A stretch of 12,689 nt of DNA from Anaerolineaceae bacterium UBA2274 (GTDB lineage Bacteria; Chloroflexota; Anaerolineae; Anaerolineales; Anaerolineaceae). Position numbers and translations under genes: made by a program. Where the stretch lies: positions 1-12,689 of the forward strand of contig DDWY01000090.1 in NCBI GenBank assembly GCA_002347705.1, given 5' to 3'. Under the pieces are notes generated by a model. That model worked only from the letters and a program-made list of their open reading frames with translations. It had not been told where the DNA came from and searched no databases. Shown piece after piece: positions 5,174 to 12,689 of this stretch (positions within the stretch are counted from its first letter, which is position 1; each line of letters begins with the position of its first letter).

Positions 5174-7753
5174 TTGGCTAGTATGTATCAATTAACTCAA
5201 AAAGCCAAGAAGATTCTGAGCAATGCCCGCAGGATTGCCACGCATTTCAACGCGGACACGATTGGCACTGACCACCTGGTGGCCGGTATCATCACCGAGG
5301 ACAGTTGTGTGGCATACCGTGTGTTGCGCGATCTCGGAATTGAAGAAAACGTGATTTTTGACGCCATCCCGCAGGGTGAAAGTGAACTGCCAGATGATCG
5401 CGAACTACGACTTGGTGAAGACATTAAAAAAACGCTCGAATACGCCATCGAAGAGGCTGAGAAAGATCAGTCTCCCATGGTTGGAACGGAACATATCCTG
5501 CTTGCTTTGAGCAGGGATATTGAATTCAAGGGCATGGACATTCTGATCCGCTTTGGTATCACTCCGGAACAGTTGCGCCGCCATACGAACCGCGTTCTGC
5601 GGGATGCTAAAGAAGCCGGTGAACAGCGCCAGGAGCATTCGGAAGGGCGCGAGGAACGCCGCGGAAAATCTGAGGTCGAAGGTGTTGGCGGCTCACGCCG
5701 CTTACGCAACAAAGAGAAAGATTCAGACAGCAACTCGCCCCTGGTGGACCAGCTTGCCACGGACCTGACCGCCCTGGCAGAAACAGGCAAGCTCGATCCG
5801 GTCATCGGGCGTCAGAAAGAGATTGAACGCGTGATCCAGATTTTGGCGCGCCGCACCAAGAACAATCCCGCCCTGATCGGCGAACCGGGTGTGGGCAAGA
5901 CCGCCATCGTGGAAGGTCTGGCGCAGCGAATCATTGAAGGGGAGGTGCCGGCGCTTTTGCTCAAAAAACGTGTGCTGCAATTGGACGTCGGCTCCCTCGT
6001 GGCTGGCACGATGTATCGCGGTCAGTTTGAGGAACGCCTCAAGCGCGTGATTGACGAGCTCAAAGCCAGTGGCGCGATCGTCTTCATTGACGAATTCCAT
6101 ATGCTGGTTGGGGCTGGTTCAGCCGGTTCCTCAGTGGACGCCGCCAATATTCTCAAACCCGCCCTTTCACGCGGCGAACTGCAGGTGATTGGCGCCACCA
6201 CGGTCAATGAATACCGCAAAAACATCGAGAGCGATGCCGCCCTCGAGCGTCGTTTCCAGCCTATCATGGTCGAACAGCCATCTGTTCAGGAAACGATCGA
6301 AATTCTGCGCGGCATTCGTAGTAGATATGAAGAACATCATCGTCTGAAAATCAGCGATGCTGCTTTGGATTCAGCCGCCAAACTCAGCGCGCGCTATGTG
6401 ACCGACCGTTTCCTGCCCGACAAGGCAATCGACCTGGTGGACGAAGCCTCCTCCCGCGTCCGCATGTACAAGAGCGAGGCAGCGCTTACGAGCAAGGATA
6501 TTGTGAGCGAACTCCGGGAGATCAATAAGCAGTTAAATGACCCGGATGCCAACCTGGATAACGATGCCACTGAGGCACTGACACAAACACAACTCAGGTT
6601 GGAGGGTGATCTTCAAGCGCTGCAGACAGGTTGGGATCGCGCGAACGCCCCGACAGTCAGCGAAGAGGATATCGCTGAGGTTATTTCCATGTGGACTGGC
6701 ATCCCTCTGATGCAGATTGCCACTGAAGAATCGACCAAACTGCTTCATCTCGAAGAAGACTTGAGCAAAGTGATCATCGGACAGACTGAAGCTATTCAAG
6801 CGGTCTCGAAAGCTATCCGCCGGGCGCGGGCAGGACTCAAGAGTGAGCATCGCCCAATCGGGTCCTTTATGTTCCTTGGACCTACCGGTGTTGGTAAAAC
6901 TGAGCTGACAAAAGCCCTCGCCAACCAGATGTTTGGGTCTGAAGATGCGTTGATTCAGATTGACATGTCCGAGTTTATGGAACGCCACAGCATGAGCCGG
7001 CTGGTTGGCGCGCCTCCGGGTTACATCGGTTACGATGAAGCCGGTCAGCTGACCGAAGCCATCCGCCGCAAGCCTTACTCGATTGTTGTCTTTGACGAAA
7101 TCGAAAAAGCGCATCCGGAAGCGCTCAATATGCTGCTGCAAATTATGGAAGAAGGTCACCTTACGGATGCCAAGGGTCGCAAAGTGGACTTCCGCAATGC
7201 CATCATCATCATGACCACTAACATCGGCGCTGAAATGATCCGCCGCCAATCCGCCCTGGGCTTTGCCCTGGATTTGGATGAGATCCGCGAGGAACAGTTT
7301 GCTTACGATGAGATGCACAAGAAGCTGATGGAAGCGCTGAAACGCAGCTTCCGCCCGGAATTTGTCAACCGGCTCGATTCGGTGATTGTTTTCCGCGCGC
7401 TCAGCCGCGCGGACATCCGCGAAATCGTCATGCTTGAGATTCAAAAGGTCCAGGAACGCCTGGTGGAACAGCGCATCAGCCTGACCCCCACCGATAGCGC
7501 CTTGGATTACCTGGCGGAGCTTGGCTACGACCCTGAAATGGGCGCACGCCCAGTGCGGCGTGTGATCCAGCAGCAGGTGGAAGAGCGGCTTTCAGATGGA
7601 TTGCTGGCTGGTGATTTTGGTGAGGGCAATCGAATATTGATCGACCTCGAAGAGTACATCAGCGAGGAAGGCGAGCCCCAAAAGCGCATCGTGCTCAAAC
7701 GTGATAATCATACAGAAGAGAAAGAAGAAACCCCTGAGATGATGGGAGCATAA
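5174..7753 (+). CDS. clpC: AAA+ unfoldase ClpC, ATP-dependent Clp protease ATP-binding subunit
   Basis: About 859 aa, in the ClpC size range. It unfolds substrates and feeds them to ClpP. The two N-terminal Clp repeats (GTDHLVAGI, GTEHILLAL) are followed by a charged linker. The first ATPase has Walker A GEPGVGKT (236-243) and Walker B VFIDE (303-307). A middle segment of moderate length near 425-495 suits ClpC better than the long-coiled ClpB. The second ATPase has GPTGVGKT (569-576) and VVFDEIEKAH (from 638). LGF at 695-697, before FRPEFVNRLD, matches the ClpP-docking tripeptide, so this is a protease partner. Start choice: TTG at 5174 has GAGG at 5164-5167 six bases upstream. The in-frame ATG at 5183 (856 aa) has no ribosome-binding site at normal distance but remains possible. 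radA follows after 5 bp. No ctsR, mcsA or mcsB precedes it. Confidence 0.96.
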   Translation: MASMYQLTQKAKKILSNARRIATHFNADTIGTDHLVAGIITEDSCVAYRVLRDLGIEENVIFDAIPQGESELPDDRELRLGEDIKKTLEYAIEEAEKDQSPMVGTEHILLALSRDIEFKGMDILIRFGITPEQLRRHTNRVLRDAKEAGEQRQEHSEGREERRGKSEVEGVGGSRRLRNKEKDSDSNSPLVDQLATDLTALAETGKLDPVIGRQKEIERVIQILARRTKNNPALIGEPGVGKTAIVEGLAQRIIEGEVPALLLKKRVLQLDVGSLVAGTMYRGQFEERLKRVIDELKASGAIVFIDEFHMLVGAGSAGSSVDAANILKPALSRGELQVIGATTVNEYRKNIESDAALERRFQPIMVEQPSVQETIEILRGIRSRYEEHHRLKISDAALDSAAKLSARYVTDRFLPDKAIDLVDEASSRVRMYKSEAALTSKDIVSELREINKQLNDPDANLDNDATEALTQTQLRLEGDLQALQTGWDRANAPTVSEEDIAEVISMWTGIPLMQIATEESTKLLHLEEDLSKVIIGQTEAIQAVSKAIRRARAGLKSEHRPIGSFMFLGPTGVGKTELTKALANQMFGSEDALIQIDMSEFMERHSMSRLVGAPPGYIGYDEAGQLTEAIRRKPYSIVVFDEIEKAHPEALNMLLQIMEEGHLTDAKGRKVDFRNAIIIMTTNIGAEMIRRQSALGFALDLDEIREEQFAYDEMHKKLMEALKRSFRPEFVNRLDSVIVFRALSRADIREIVMLEIQKVQERLVEQRISLTPTDSALDYLAELGYDPEMGARPVRRVIQQQVEERLSDGLLAGDFGEGNRILIDLEEYISEEGEPQKRIVLKRDNHTEEKEETPEMMGA

Positions 7754-7758
7754 AACAC

Positions 7759-9204
7759 ATGGCAAAAACCTACTCACGGTATGTGTGTCAGGTCTGCGGG
7801 AAGGTTAGCTCCCGCCCCTTCGGCCGCTGCCCGGGCTGCGATAGCTGGGACTCGATGGTCGAAGAAATCGTTGAAGCCGAAAACGGAAAATCAGCCCGCG
7901 CCACGCGCGGGCTGACTGGTTCTTCCAGGGTACATTCGCTTACAGAGATCGAAGGTCAGGAGGAAGAACGCCTGCCGCTGCCGATTGAGGAGTTCTCGCG
8001 GGTGTTGGGTGGGGGTATCGTGCCTGGTTCGGTTGTTTTGATCGGTGGAGATCCAGGCATAGGCAAAAGCACGCTCACACTGCAGATGGCAATGCAGCTG
8101 GCGGGAAAGCATACCGTTTTGTATGTTTCGGGTGAGGAATCTGAACGTCAGATTAAAATGCGCGCCGACCGCCTGGCTGAAAAAGATAAAAATGGCAGCC
8201 CCAAATTGCCCGCGCGTTTGCTGCTGGTGACCGAAACCAACCTGGGGCAAATCTTCAAACATATTGAAGACACCAAACCCGCCCTGGTGATCATCGACTC
8301 AATCCAAACCATGACCCTGCCAGAGATGGAATCGGCAGCAGGCTCGATCTCGCAGGTGCGCGAAAGCGCAGCACGCTTGCGCGAACTGGCCAAGAGCAGC
8401 GGCGTGACCGTGTTCCTGATCGGGCACGTTACCAAGGAAGGCACCATTGCCGGTCCGCGCGTGTTGGAGCACATTGTTGATACGGTGCTCTACCTGGAGG
8501 GGGAGCATTTTCAGTCTTACCGCCTCTTGCGTTCGGTCAAAAATCGCTTTGGCGCCACCAGTGAAGTTGGCGTGTTTGAGATGCAGGAAAAAGGCATGGT
8601 GGAAGTGCGCAACCCCAGCGAGGTTTTCCTGGCAGAGCGCATGATCAACGCGCCGGGCTCAGCGATTGCCGTGACCATGGAAGGCACCCGCCCACTGCTG
8701 GTGGAAATCCAGGGGCTTACCACGCCCACCAATTTCGGCAACCCGCGCCGTACAGCCAACGGGATCGACTTTAACCGTCTGCTCATTCTTGCGGCAGTAC
8801 TGACGCGCAGATTAGGCATTAATCTTGGCAACCAGGATGTGATCACCAACGTGGTTAGCGGTCTGCGAATTGAGGAGCCGGCAGCCGACCTGGCGGTGGC
8901 CACCGCGATTGCCTCCTCCTATCGGGATACTCCGGTGAGGGCAGACACCGTGCTAATCGGTGAAGTTGGGCTTTCAGGGGAACTGCGCATGGTGGGGCAG
9001 ACGCAAATCCGCCTGCGCGAAGCCGCAAAACTGGGCTTCAAACGCGCTGTCGTGCCCAAACGCCTCAGAAAGAGCGAACCCTGGCCTGAAGGTATCGAGG
9101 TGGTTGAAGCCCGTTCCCTGCGTGAGGCGCTCAGAGCGGCCTTATTGGAAGAAGTACCTGATAAAACTGCCCGGGGAAAAACTTCCGGCTCTCAGATAGA
9201 ATAA
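7759..9204 (+). CDS. radA: DNA repair protein RadA (Sms)
   Basis: 481 aa, close to the usual ~455-460 with a slightly longer tail. RadA is a RecA-like helicase that drives branch migration of recombination intermediates. The domains appear in order: an N-terminal C4 zinc finger (Cys10, Cys13, Cys24, Cys27), a RecA-like ATPase with Walker A GGDPGIGKST at 96-105, the RadA-specific KNRFG motif at 261-265, and a C-terminal Lon-protease-like domain. In that domain, EEPAADLAVA carries Ala where an active Lon would have the catalytic Ser, as is normal for RadA, so it is not expected to cleave peptides. The ATG lies 5 bp after the clpC stop, with GGGAG (7744-7748) inside the end of clpC, so the two genes are probably translated from one message. 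clpC-radA adjacency is also known in Firmicutes. Confidence 0.97.
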   Translation: MAKTYSRYVCQVCGKVSSRPFGRCPGCDSWDSMVEEIVEAENGKSARATRGLTGSSRVHSLTEIEGQEEERLPLPIEEFSRVLGGGIVPGSVVLIGGDPGIGKSTLTLQMAMQLAGKHTVLYVSGEESERQIKMRADRLAEKDKNGSPKLPARLLLVTETNLGQIFKHIEDTKPALVIIDSIQTMTLPEMESAAGSISQVRESAARLRELAKSSGVTVFLIGHVTKEGTIAGPRVLEHIVDTVLYLEGEHFQSYRLLRSVKNRFGATSEVGVFEMQEKGMVEVRNPSEVFLAERMINAPGSAIAVTMEGTRPLLVEIQGLTTPTNFGNPRRTANGIDFNRLLILAAVLTRRLGINLGNQDVITNVVSGLRIEEPAADLAVATAIASSYRDTPVRADTVLIGEVGLSGELRMVGQTQIRLREAAKLGFKRAVVPKRLRKSEPWPEGIEVVEARSLREALRAALLEEVPDKTARGKTSGSQIE

Positions 9205-9258
9205 CCACTCCCCTGCCTGTCATGGTAGGATTTAAGCAGATAACAGAAAGAGCGCTTT

Positions 9259-9756
9259 ATGACTTCAATCATCGATTTCACCCGTAAAAACCATGCCCTC
9301 GAGCATGCCACTATGACCATCCTGGCTGAGCGCTACAAAGGCGTACGCATGATGGGGCATTCCAGCCCTGCCGGTTTTATCCTGGTGGCTGACCTGCCGA
9401 CCGAGATTGTTACCGACGCGGTACTTGAGGCCAAACGGCGTCTTGAGAACGGTGAATCAAACCTGGCGGTGCATCCAAACTGCGGCACAAACATGGCGGT
9501 CTCCAGCCTGGCCGGCAGTGCCGCGGCTTTCAGTGCGCTTGGCTTATTGAGCAGGAAAGGCAAAAATGCCTGGTGGCACTATCTGGTTGCCACACTTTTT
9601 GCGGTTCCGGCGTTTCTGCTGGCAAAACCGCTTGGTCCAAAACTCCAGGAAAAATTCACCACCGATCCTGAAACGCGAGATATGGCTGTCCGCATGGTGA
9701 CCAGCCAAAAAACCGCCAACAGCTTCGTTCATTTCATCCGTACCAGCGCCAGTTAG
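9259..9756 (+). CDS. DUF6391-like membrane protein
   Basis: 165 aa. The N-terminal NHALEHAT (11-18), the central LAVHPNCGTNMAV (69-81) and a GE-containing helix before it resemble DUF6391 as I remember it from Cyanobacteria and Chloroflexota. I could not check this by search. The two His and the Glu of HALEHA plus His72/Cys75 are candidates for a metal or active site, but this is inference. Two hydrophobic segments follow, near 80-98 and 107-123, so the protein is probably membrane-associated. AGAAAGAG lies 7-14 nt upstream of the start. It sits 54 bp after radA and 7 bp before holA, so it is likely in the same transcript. Function is unknown. Confidence 0.85.
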   Translation: MTSIIDFTRKNHALEHATMTILAERYKGVRMMGHSSPAGFILVADLPTEIVTDAVLEAKRRLENGESNLAVHPNCGTNMAVSSLAGSAAAFSALGLLSRKGKNAWWHYLVATLFAVPAFLLAKPLGPKLQEKFTTDPETRDMAVRMVTSQKTANSFVHFIRTSAS

Positions 9757-9763
9757 GGGCAGT

Positions 9764-10783
9764 GTGAGCGGTCAGGCAAAACCCACCTTCTACCTGCTGC
9801 GCGGGGATGACAACACCCGCATTAAAGAAGTCATCGCCGGTTTCCAGGCTGGGCTTGGCGATCCATCCATGGCAGATCTGAACACAACGCGCCATGAGGG
9901 TGCCTCGCTTGGTTTTGAAACCTTGCAGGCGGATGCCCTGACGATGCCTTTTTTGGCTGACCGCCGTTTGATCATCGTTGAGAATGCGCGGGACTTTCTT
10001 TCCAGGATGGCCAAAGAGCGTGCCCAGGCTTGCCTGGATCTGTTTGGAAACCTGCCCGAAACGACTGCCCTGGTGATGCTGGTAGAAGATCAGCAAGCCA
10101 AAAGACGCGGCGAACGCTACTGGGAGCACGGCAAAACTTATGCCTGGCTGACGGATTGGATGCGCGGGCATAATGATCAGGCACTGCTCATTGACTGCGC
10201 CCTGCCGGATGAGGAAGACATGCCTTCATGGATACTGCGGAAGGCAAAGGAACTTGGAGGCGGCTTCAGACCGGATGCAGCACGCTTGCTGGCAAGTTAT
10301 GTGGGCAATAACACCATGCGGGCGCGCAACGAAGTGGAAAAGCTGATCACCTATGTTGGTGAGCGCCAGGTGGTGGAAGAAGCCGATGTAAGCTTGCTGA
10401 CAGCCCAGGAGCAGGAAGGCGACATTTTTACTCTCACGGATGCCCTTGGTGAACGCAACAGCAAAGCAGCCATGCAGCAATTCATGCTGCTAATGGAAGA
10501 CAACGACCTGCTCAAACTGACAGGGATGATCCACCGCCAATTCCGTCTCCTGATCCAGGCGCGCGAGATCCTGGACGCGGGCGGCAAGGCGCAGGATATC
10601 GAGAGAGAACTGTCGGTCCTGGGTTTTGTCTCGCGTAAACTTGCAGACCAAGCGCGCCGTTTCAGCATGCGGCAGTTGCTTGAGATCTATGACCGCCTGT
10701 TGAAAATTGACCTGGACATGAAAACCGGGGGTATTCCTGGTGACGTCGCCTACGAGCTCCTGATCGCTGACCTGACCCGGTAA
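9764..10783 (+). CDS. holA: DNA polymerase III subunit delta
   Basis: 339 aa, the normal size. Delta is the clamp-loader subunit that opens the beta sliding clamp. The N-terminus FYLLRGDDNTRIKEVI matches the delta start. MPFLADRRLIIVENA (61-75) is the hydrophobic delta motif thought to contact the clamp. NEVEKLITYVGERQVVEEADV (189-209, given here with its key residues Glu190, Glu192 and Lys193) fits the EleKLalY region. The C-terminal helical collar domain ends with LLKIDLDMKTGG. The AAA-like fold has no Walker A motif, as expected for delta. The GTG start at 9764 has AGGGG (9755-9759) overlapping the stop codon of the preceding gene, which suggests coupled translation. The macro-domain gene starts 23 bp downstream. 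Confidence 0.93.
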   Translation: MSGQAKPTFYLLRGDDNTRIKEVIAGFQAGLGDPSMADLNTTRHEGASLGFETLQADALTMPFLADRRLIIVENARDFLSRMAKERAQACLDLFGNLPETTALVMLVEDQQAKRRGERYWEHGKTYAWLTDWMRGHNDQALLIDCALPDEEDMPSWILRKAKELGGGFRPDAARLLASYVGNNTMRARNEVEKLITYVGERQVVEEADVSLLTAQEQEGDIFTLTDALGERNSKAAMQQFMLLMEDNDLLKLTGMIHRQFRLLIQAREILDAGGKAQDIERELSVLGFVSRKLADQARRFSMRQLLEIYDRLLKIDLDMKTGGIPGDVAYELLIADLTR

Positions 10784-10806
10784 GCCAACTCGTTTGAGGA
10801 AGAACA

Positions 10807-11838
10807 ATGCCTTTTAACATCATTCGCAACGACATCGTCAAAATGAAAGTGGATGCCATTGTCAACGCGGCTAACTCCGGGCTCAAACAGGGCGGTGGCG
10901 TGTGCGGCAGGATTTTTTCGGCTGCCGGCGAGCAGGAGATGACCAAAGCCTGTGACGTGATTGGCTGGTGCGAACCAGGCAGTGCTGTGATCACGCCCGG
11001 TTTTAATCTGCCCGCAAAATTTGTGATCCACACCGTGGGTCCAGTTTGGCAGGGCGGAAAACAGGGCGAGGAGGATGTCCTGCGCAGCGCTTACCGCTCA
11101 AGCCTGGAGCTTGCTTTGCAGCACGATCTTGAGAGCGTTGCCTTCCCGTTGATCTCCTCTGGTATTTACGGATACCCCTATGAAGAGGCTTTGGCTGTTG
11201 CGCTGGATGAAATAAACCGCTTTCTCTTTCAGCACGATATGCAGGTGACTCTGGTCATGTTTGACCAGACCGCTGTCGCGCTGGGTTTCAAACTCCGTAA
11301 AGACCTGATAAGTTACATTGACGATCATTATGTAAGCGAGCATCTCGATCGCGATCGGCAGCGAAGGTACCTTAACGAGTCGCGCCCATCTCCCAGTCAG
11401 GTTTTTCAGGATTCACTGCAATTGGATGAACCACAGTTCATTTATGGTGCACCACTCGCCCAACCAGCCGATGAAATCAAAGGTTTTAAAATTCCGAAAG
11501 AAAAAACATTTTCGGAAGCTCTACTCGACATCATCGACGCCAAGGGCATGACCGATGTGGAGACTTACAAACGCTCCAACATTGACCGCCGGCTCTTCAG
11601 CAAAATCCGCAGTAATGCCGGTTATGCGCCCAGCAAGTCCACTGTGCTGGCTCTCACAATTGGTCTGCGGCTTTCGGTTCAGGACGCGCAGGATCTGCTG
11701 GCGCGCGCGGGCTTCGCCTTCAGCCCCTGCGACACACGCGACCTGATCGTACGCTATTTTTTGGAAAAGGGTGATCACGACATAGCCCGGGTGAACGCCG
11801 CGCTTTACGATTTTGATCAGAGTTTGCTCGGCGTGTAA
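10807..11838 (+). CDS. Macro domain protein with C-terminal HTH-like domain
   Basis: 343 aa. Residues 1-165 are a macro domain, a fold that binds ADP-ribose or removes it from proteins: VNAAN (19-23), GGGVCG (29-34), GSAVITPGF (58-66) and PLISSGIYGYP (114-124). In MacroD-type hydrolases the loop reads GGGVDGAIH. Here Cys33 replaces Asp and Phe37 replaces His, so classical MacroD chemistry is doubtful, although ligand binding may persist. A charged linker (about 166-233) leads to a helical domain at 234-343 with FSEALLDIID, KGMTDVETYKRSNIDR, LFSKIRSN, KSTVLALTIGL and DLLARAGFAF, which reads like an XRE/repressor-type HTH. I recall this macro plus C-terminal architecture in Firmicutes proteins of unknown role. 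The ATG has GAGGAAG upstream. It lies 23 bp after holA and 75 bp before a vWA gene. Confidence 0.9.
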   Translation: MPFNIIRNDIVKMKVDAIVNAANSGLKQGGGVCGRIFSAAGEQEMTKACDVIGWCEPGSAVITPGFNLPAKFVIHTVGPVWQGGKQGEEDVLRSAYRSSLELALQHDLESVAFPLISSGIYGYPYEEALAVALDEINRFLFQHDMQVTLVMFDQTAVALGFKLRKDLISYIDDHYVSEHLDRDRQRRYLNESRPSPSQVFQDSLQLDEPQFIYGAPLAQPADEIKGFKIPKEKTFSEALLDIIDAKGMTDVETYKRSNIDRRLFSKIRSNAGYAPSKSTVLALTIGLRLSVQDAQDLLARAGFAFSPCDTRDLIVRYFLEKGDHDIARVNAALYDFDQSLLGV

Positions 11839-11841
11839 AAT

Positions 11842-11858
11842 GTCGCCTGCCAGGCGAC
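11842..11858 (+). repeat. GC-rich hairpin between the macro and vWA genes
   Basis: GTCGCCTG-C-CAGGCGAC is a perfect inverted repeat just after the macro gene stop. As RNA it would form a 7-bp stem with a GCC loop. No T-tract follows, so it is not a convincing intrinsic terminator. It may stabilise or process the message, or weakly attenuate transcription into the vWA gene. Confidence 0.5.
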
Positions 11859-11884
11859 CACAGCAGAAGCTTGGGGGAATATCA

Positions 11885-11911
11885 TAGACCTCAGATCAAC
11901 AAGGAGGTCTA
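11885..11911 (+). promoter_or_regulatory. Hairpin that sequesters the vWA gene's ribosome-binding site
   Basis: TAGACCTC (11885-11892) and GAGGTCTA (11904-11911) pair perfectly over 8 bp around an 11-nt loop. The 3' arm contains most of the strong Shine-Dalgarno AGGAGG (11902-11907), six bases before the ATG at 11914. When folded, the site would be hidden from the ribosome. This layout fits translational control by temperature, a ligand or a bound protein. Which of these applies cannot be told from sequence. Confidence 0.6.
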
Positions 11912-11913
11912 CA

Positions 11914-12549
11914 ATGAACAAAACAGAACTGATTTTTATCCTCGACCGCAGCGGCTCAATGGGAGGCTTGGAAACTGACACCATCGGGGGCTTTAATGCC
12001 ACCATCAGCGACCAGAAGAAGATCGAAGGGGAAACCCGCGTGACCACCATCCTGTTCGACAACTTCTTTGAAACCCTGCATGACCGCATTAACCTCCAGG
12101 ATATTCCACCTCTGACCGACAAGGATTACTTCGTCCGTGGAAGTACTGCGCTCTATGATGCTGTCGCGCTTGGCATTCGCAAGATCGCCAATGTGCAGAA
12201 GCATATTAGACCGGAAGGGCGGGCAGACAAAGTCATCATGGTCATCACCACCGACGGTTATGAGAACAGCTCGCGCGAAACCAACGCCACAATGCTTCAT
12301 CAGATGATTGAAGACTGCAAGAAACAAGGCTGGGAATTCCTCTTCCTGGGTGCCGATATCGACGCGCAAGCTGCCGCAGGAGAGATTGGCATTGAAAGCC
12401 ACCGGGCTGCCAACTTCGTCAAGGATAAGCAGGGAGTGCGGGTGCAGTATGACTCGCTCAATGTTGCCATCAGCGCGATGCGCTCTGGCGCTCCATTGCC
12501 CGCAGATTGGAAAGATAAGCTGGACGAAGACAACAAACGTGCCAAATAG
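11914..12549 (+). CDS. vWA-domain protein with intact MIDAS (TerY-like)
   Basis: 211 aa, essentially a lone von Willebrand factor A domain. The metal-ion-dependent adhesion site is complete: DRSGS at 11-15 (Asp11, Ser13, Ser15), Thr78 in RGSTALYD and Asp114 in TTDGYEN. It should therefore bind a divalent cation and a protein partner. There is no signal peptide or membrane segment, so it is probably cytoplasmic, like TerY-type stress and signalling vWA proteins rather than surface adhesins. The C-terminus is charged. A perfect AGGAGG precedes the ATG inside a hairpin. It lies 75 bp behind the macro-HTH gene and is the last gene before a terminator, so the two probably act together, though no direct evidence for that is in the window. 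Confidence 0.93.
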   Translation: MNKTELIFILDRSGSMGGLETDTIGGFNATISDQKKIEGETRVTTILFDNFFETLHDRINLQDIPPLTDKDYFVRGSTALYDAVALGIRKIANVQKHIRPEGRADKVIMVITTDGYENSSRETNATMLHQMIEDCKKQGWEFLFLGADIDAQAAAGEIGIESHRAANFVKDKQGVRVQYDSLNVAISAMRSGAPLPADWKDKLDEDNKRAK

Positions 12550-12577
12550 TGGGGGCTATGAGGGGGTAGAGGGGTTG

Positions 12578-12611
12578 GGCTGGGGCAAAAACTGCCCCAG
12601 CCTGTTTTATT
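12578..12611 (+). terminator. Intrinsic terminator after the vWA gene
   Basis: GGCTGGGGCA (12578-12587) and TGCCCCAGCC (12593-12602) form a perfect 10-bp GC-rich stem with loop AAAAC, followed by TGTTTTATT. It begins 29 nt after the vWA stop codon and marks the end of the plus-strand gene string that starts with clpC. Confidence 0.9.
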
Positions 12612-12689
12612 CAACAAAAATACTCTCAGTACCTGATAGTGTCCTAACCAGACGTCAATGCAAGTTTAATCTGTCATTGCGACTGCTTG

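Noticed and set aside
6533..7444. Minus-strand open frame of 303 codons opposite clpC
   Set aside because: The clpC frame here carries the second ATPase domain with intact motifs. The antisense product shows no known domain, and such shadows are common opposite conserved GC-rich genes.
11859..11890. Separate promoter for the vWA gene (TATCAT at 11880-11885)
   Set aside because: No -35 hexamer at a proper distance, and the box overlaps the hairpin arm. Transcription from upstream is simpler.

Overview
The window looks like a chromosomal segment of a Chloroflexota bacterium, probably Anaerolineae. The hints are three lipoproteins with an LSAC lipobox followed by Pro/Thr/Glu-rich spacers, a DUF6391-like membrane protein, a ClpC with a RadA gene directly behind it, and interspersed GC-rich palindromic repeats. 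This placement is an inference from gene style. There is no rRNA or marker gene here to prove it.

Left part (1-2615, minus strand): two adjacent paralogous lipoprotein genes of a family I cannot name. The second is complete at 517 aa and carries two tandem copies of a domain of about 225 aa. The first runs off the left edge after 253 codons. Their similarity extends about 65 bp upstream of the start codons, across the probable -10 box and the Shine-Dalgarno. The duplication therefore copied promoter and gene together.

Middle left (2616-4963): a 467-bp divergent intergenic region holds two near-identical 32-bp palindromic repeats. A promoter then leads into msrA (methionine sulfoxide reductase A), a 102-aa two-helix membrane protein and a TolB/PD40-flavoured lipoprotein. 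These three genes are closely spaced and probably form one envelope or oxidative-stress operon.

Middle and right (4964-12611): a long leader with an extended -10 box and three inverted repeats precedes clpC, followed by radA, a DUF6391-like gene, holA (DNA polymerase III delta), a macro-domain gene with a C-terminal HTH-like domain, and a vWA-domain gene. All are on the plus strand with gaps of 5, 54, 7, 23 and 75 bp. The string ends in a strong intrinsic terminator (10-bp perfect stem plus T-tract). The first four genes are housekeeping (proteolysis, recombination, replication). The last two look like a small signalling pair: an ADP-ribose-binding type macro domain in which Cys replaces the usual Asp of the binding loop, and a vWA protein with an intact MIDAS. 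The vWA gene has its Shine-Dalgarno inside a perfect 8-bp hairpin, a strong candidate for translational control.

The most interesting items are the macro-HTH/vWA pair with its sequestered ribosome-binding site, the clpC leader structures and the tandem lipoprotein duplication. I see no CRISPR array, tRNA, rRNA, intact transposase or phage gene.
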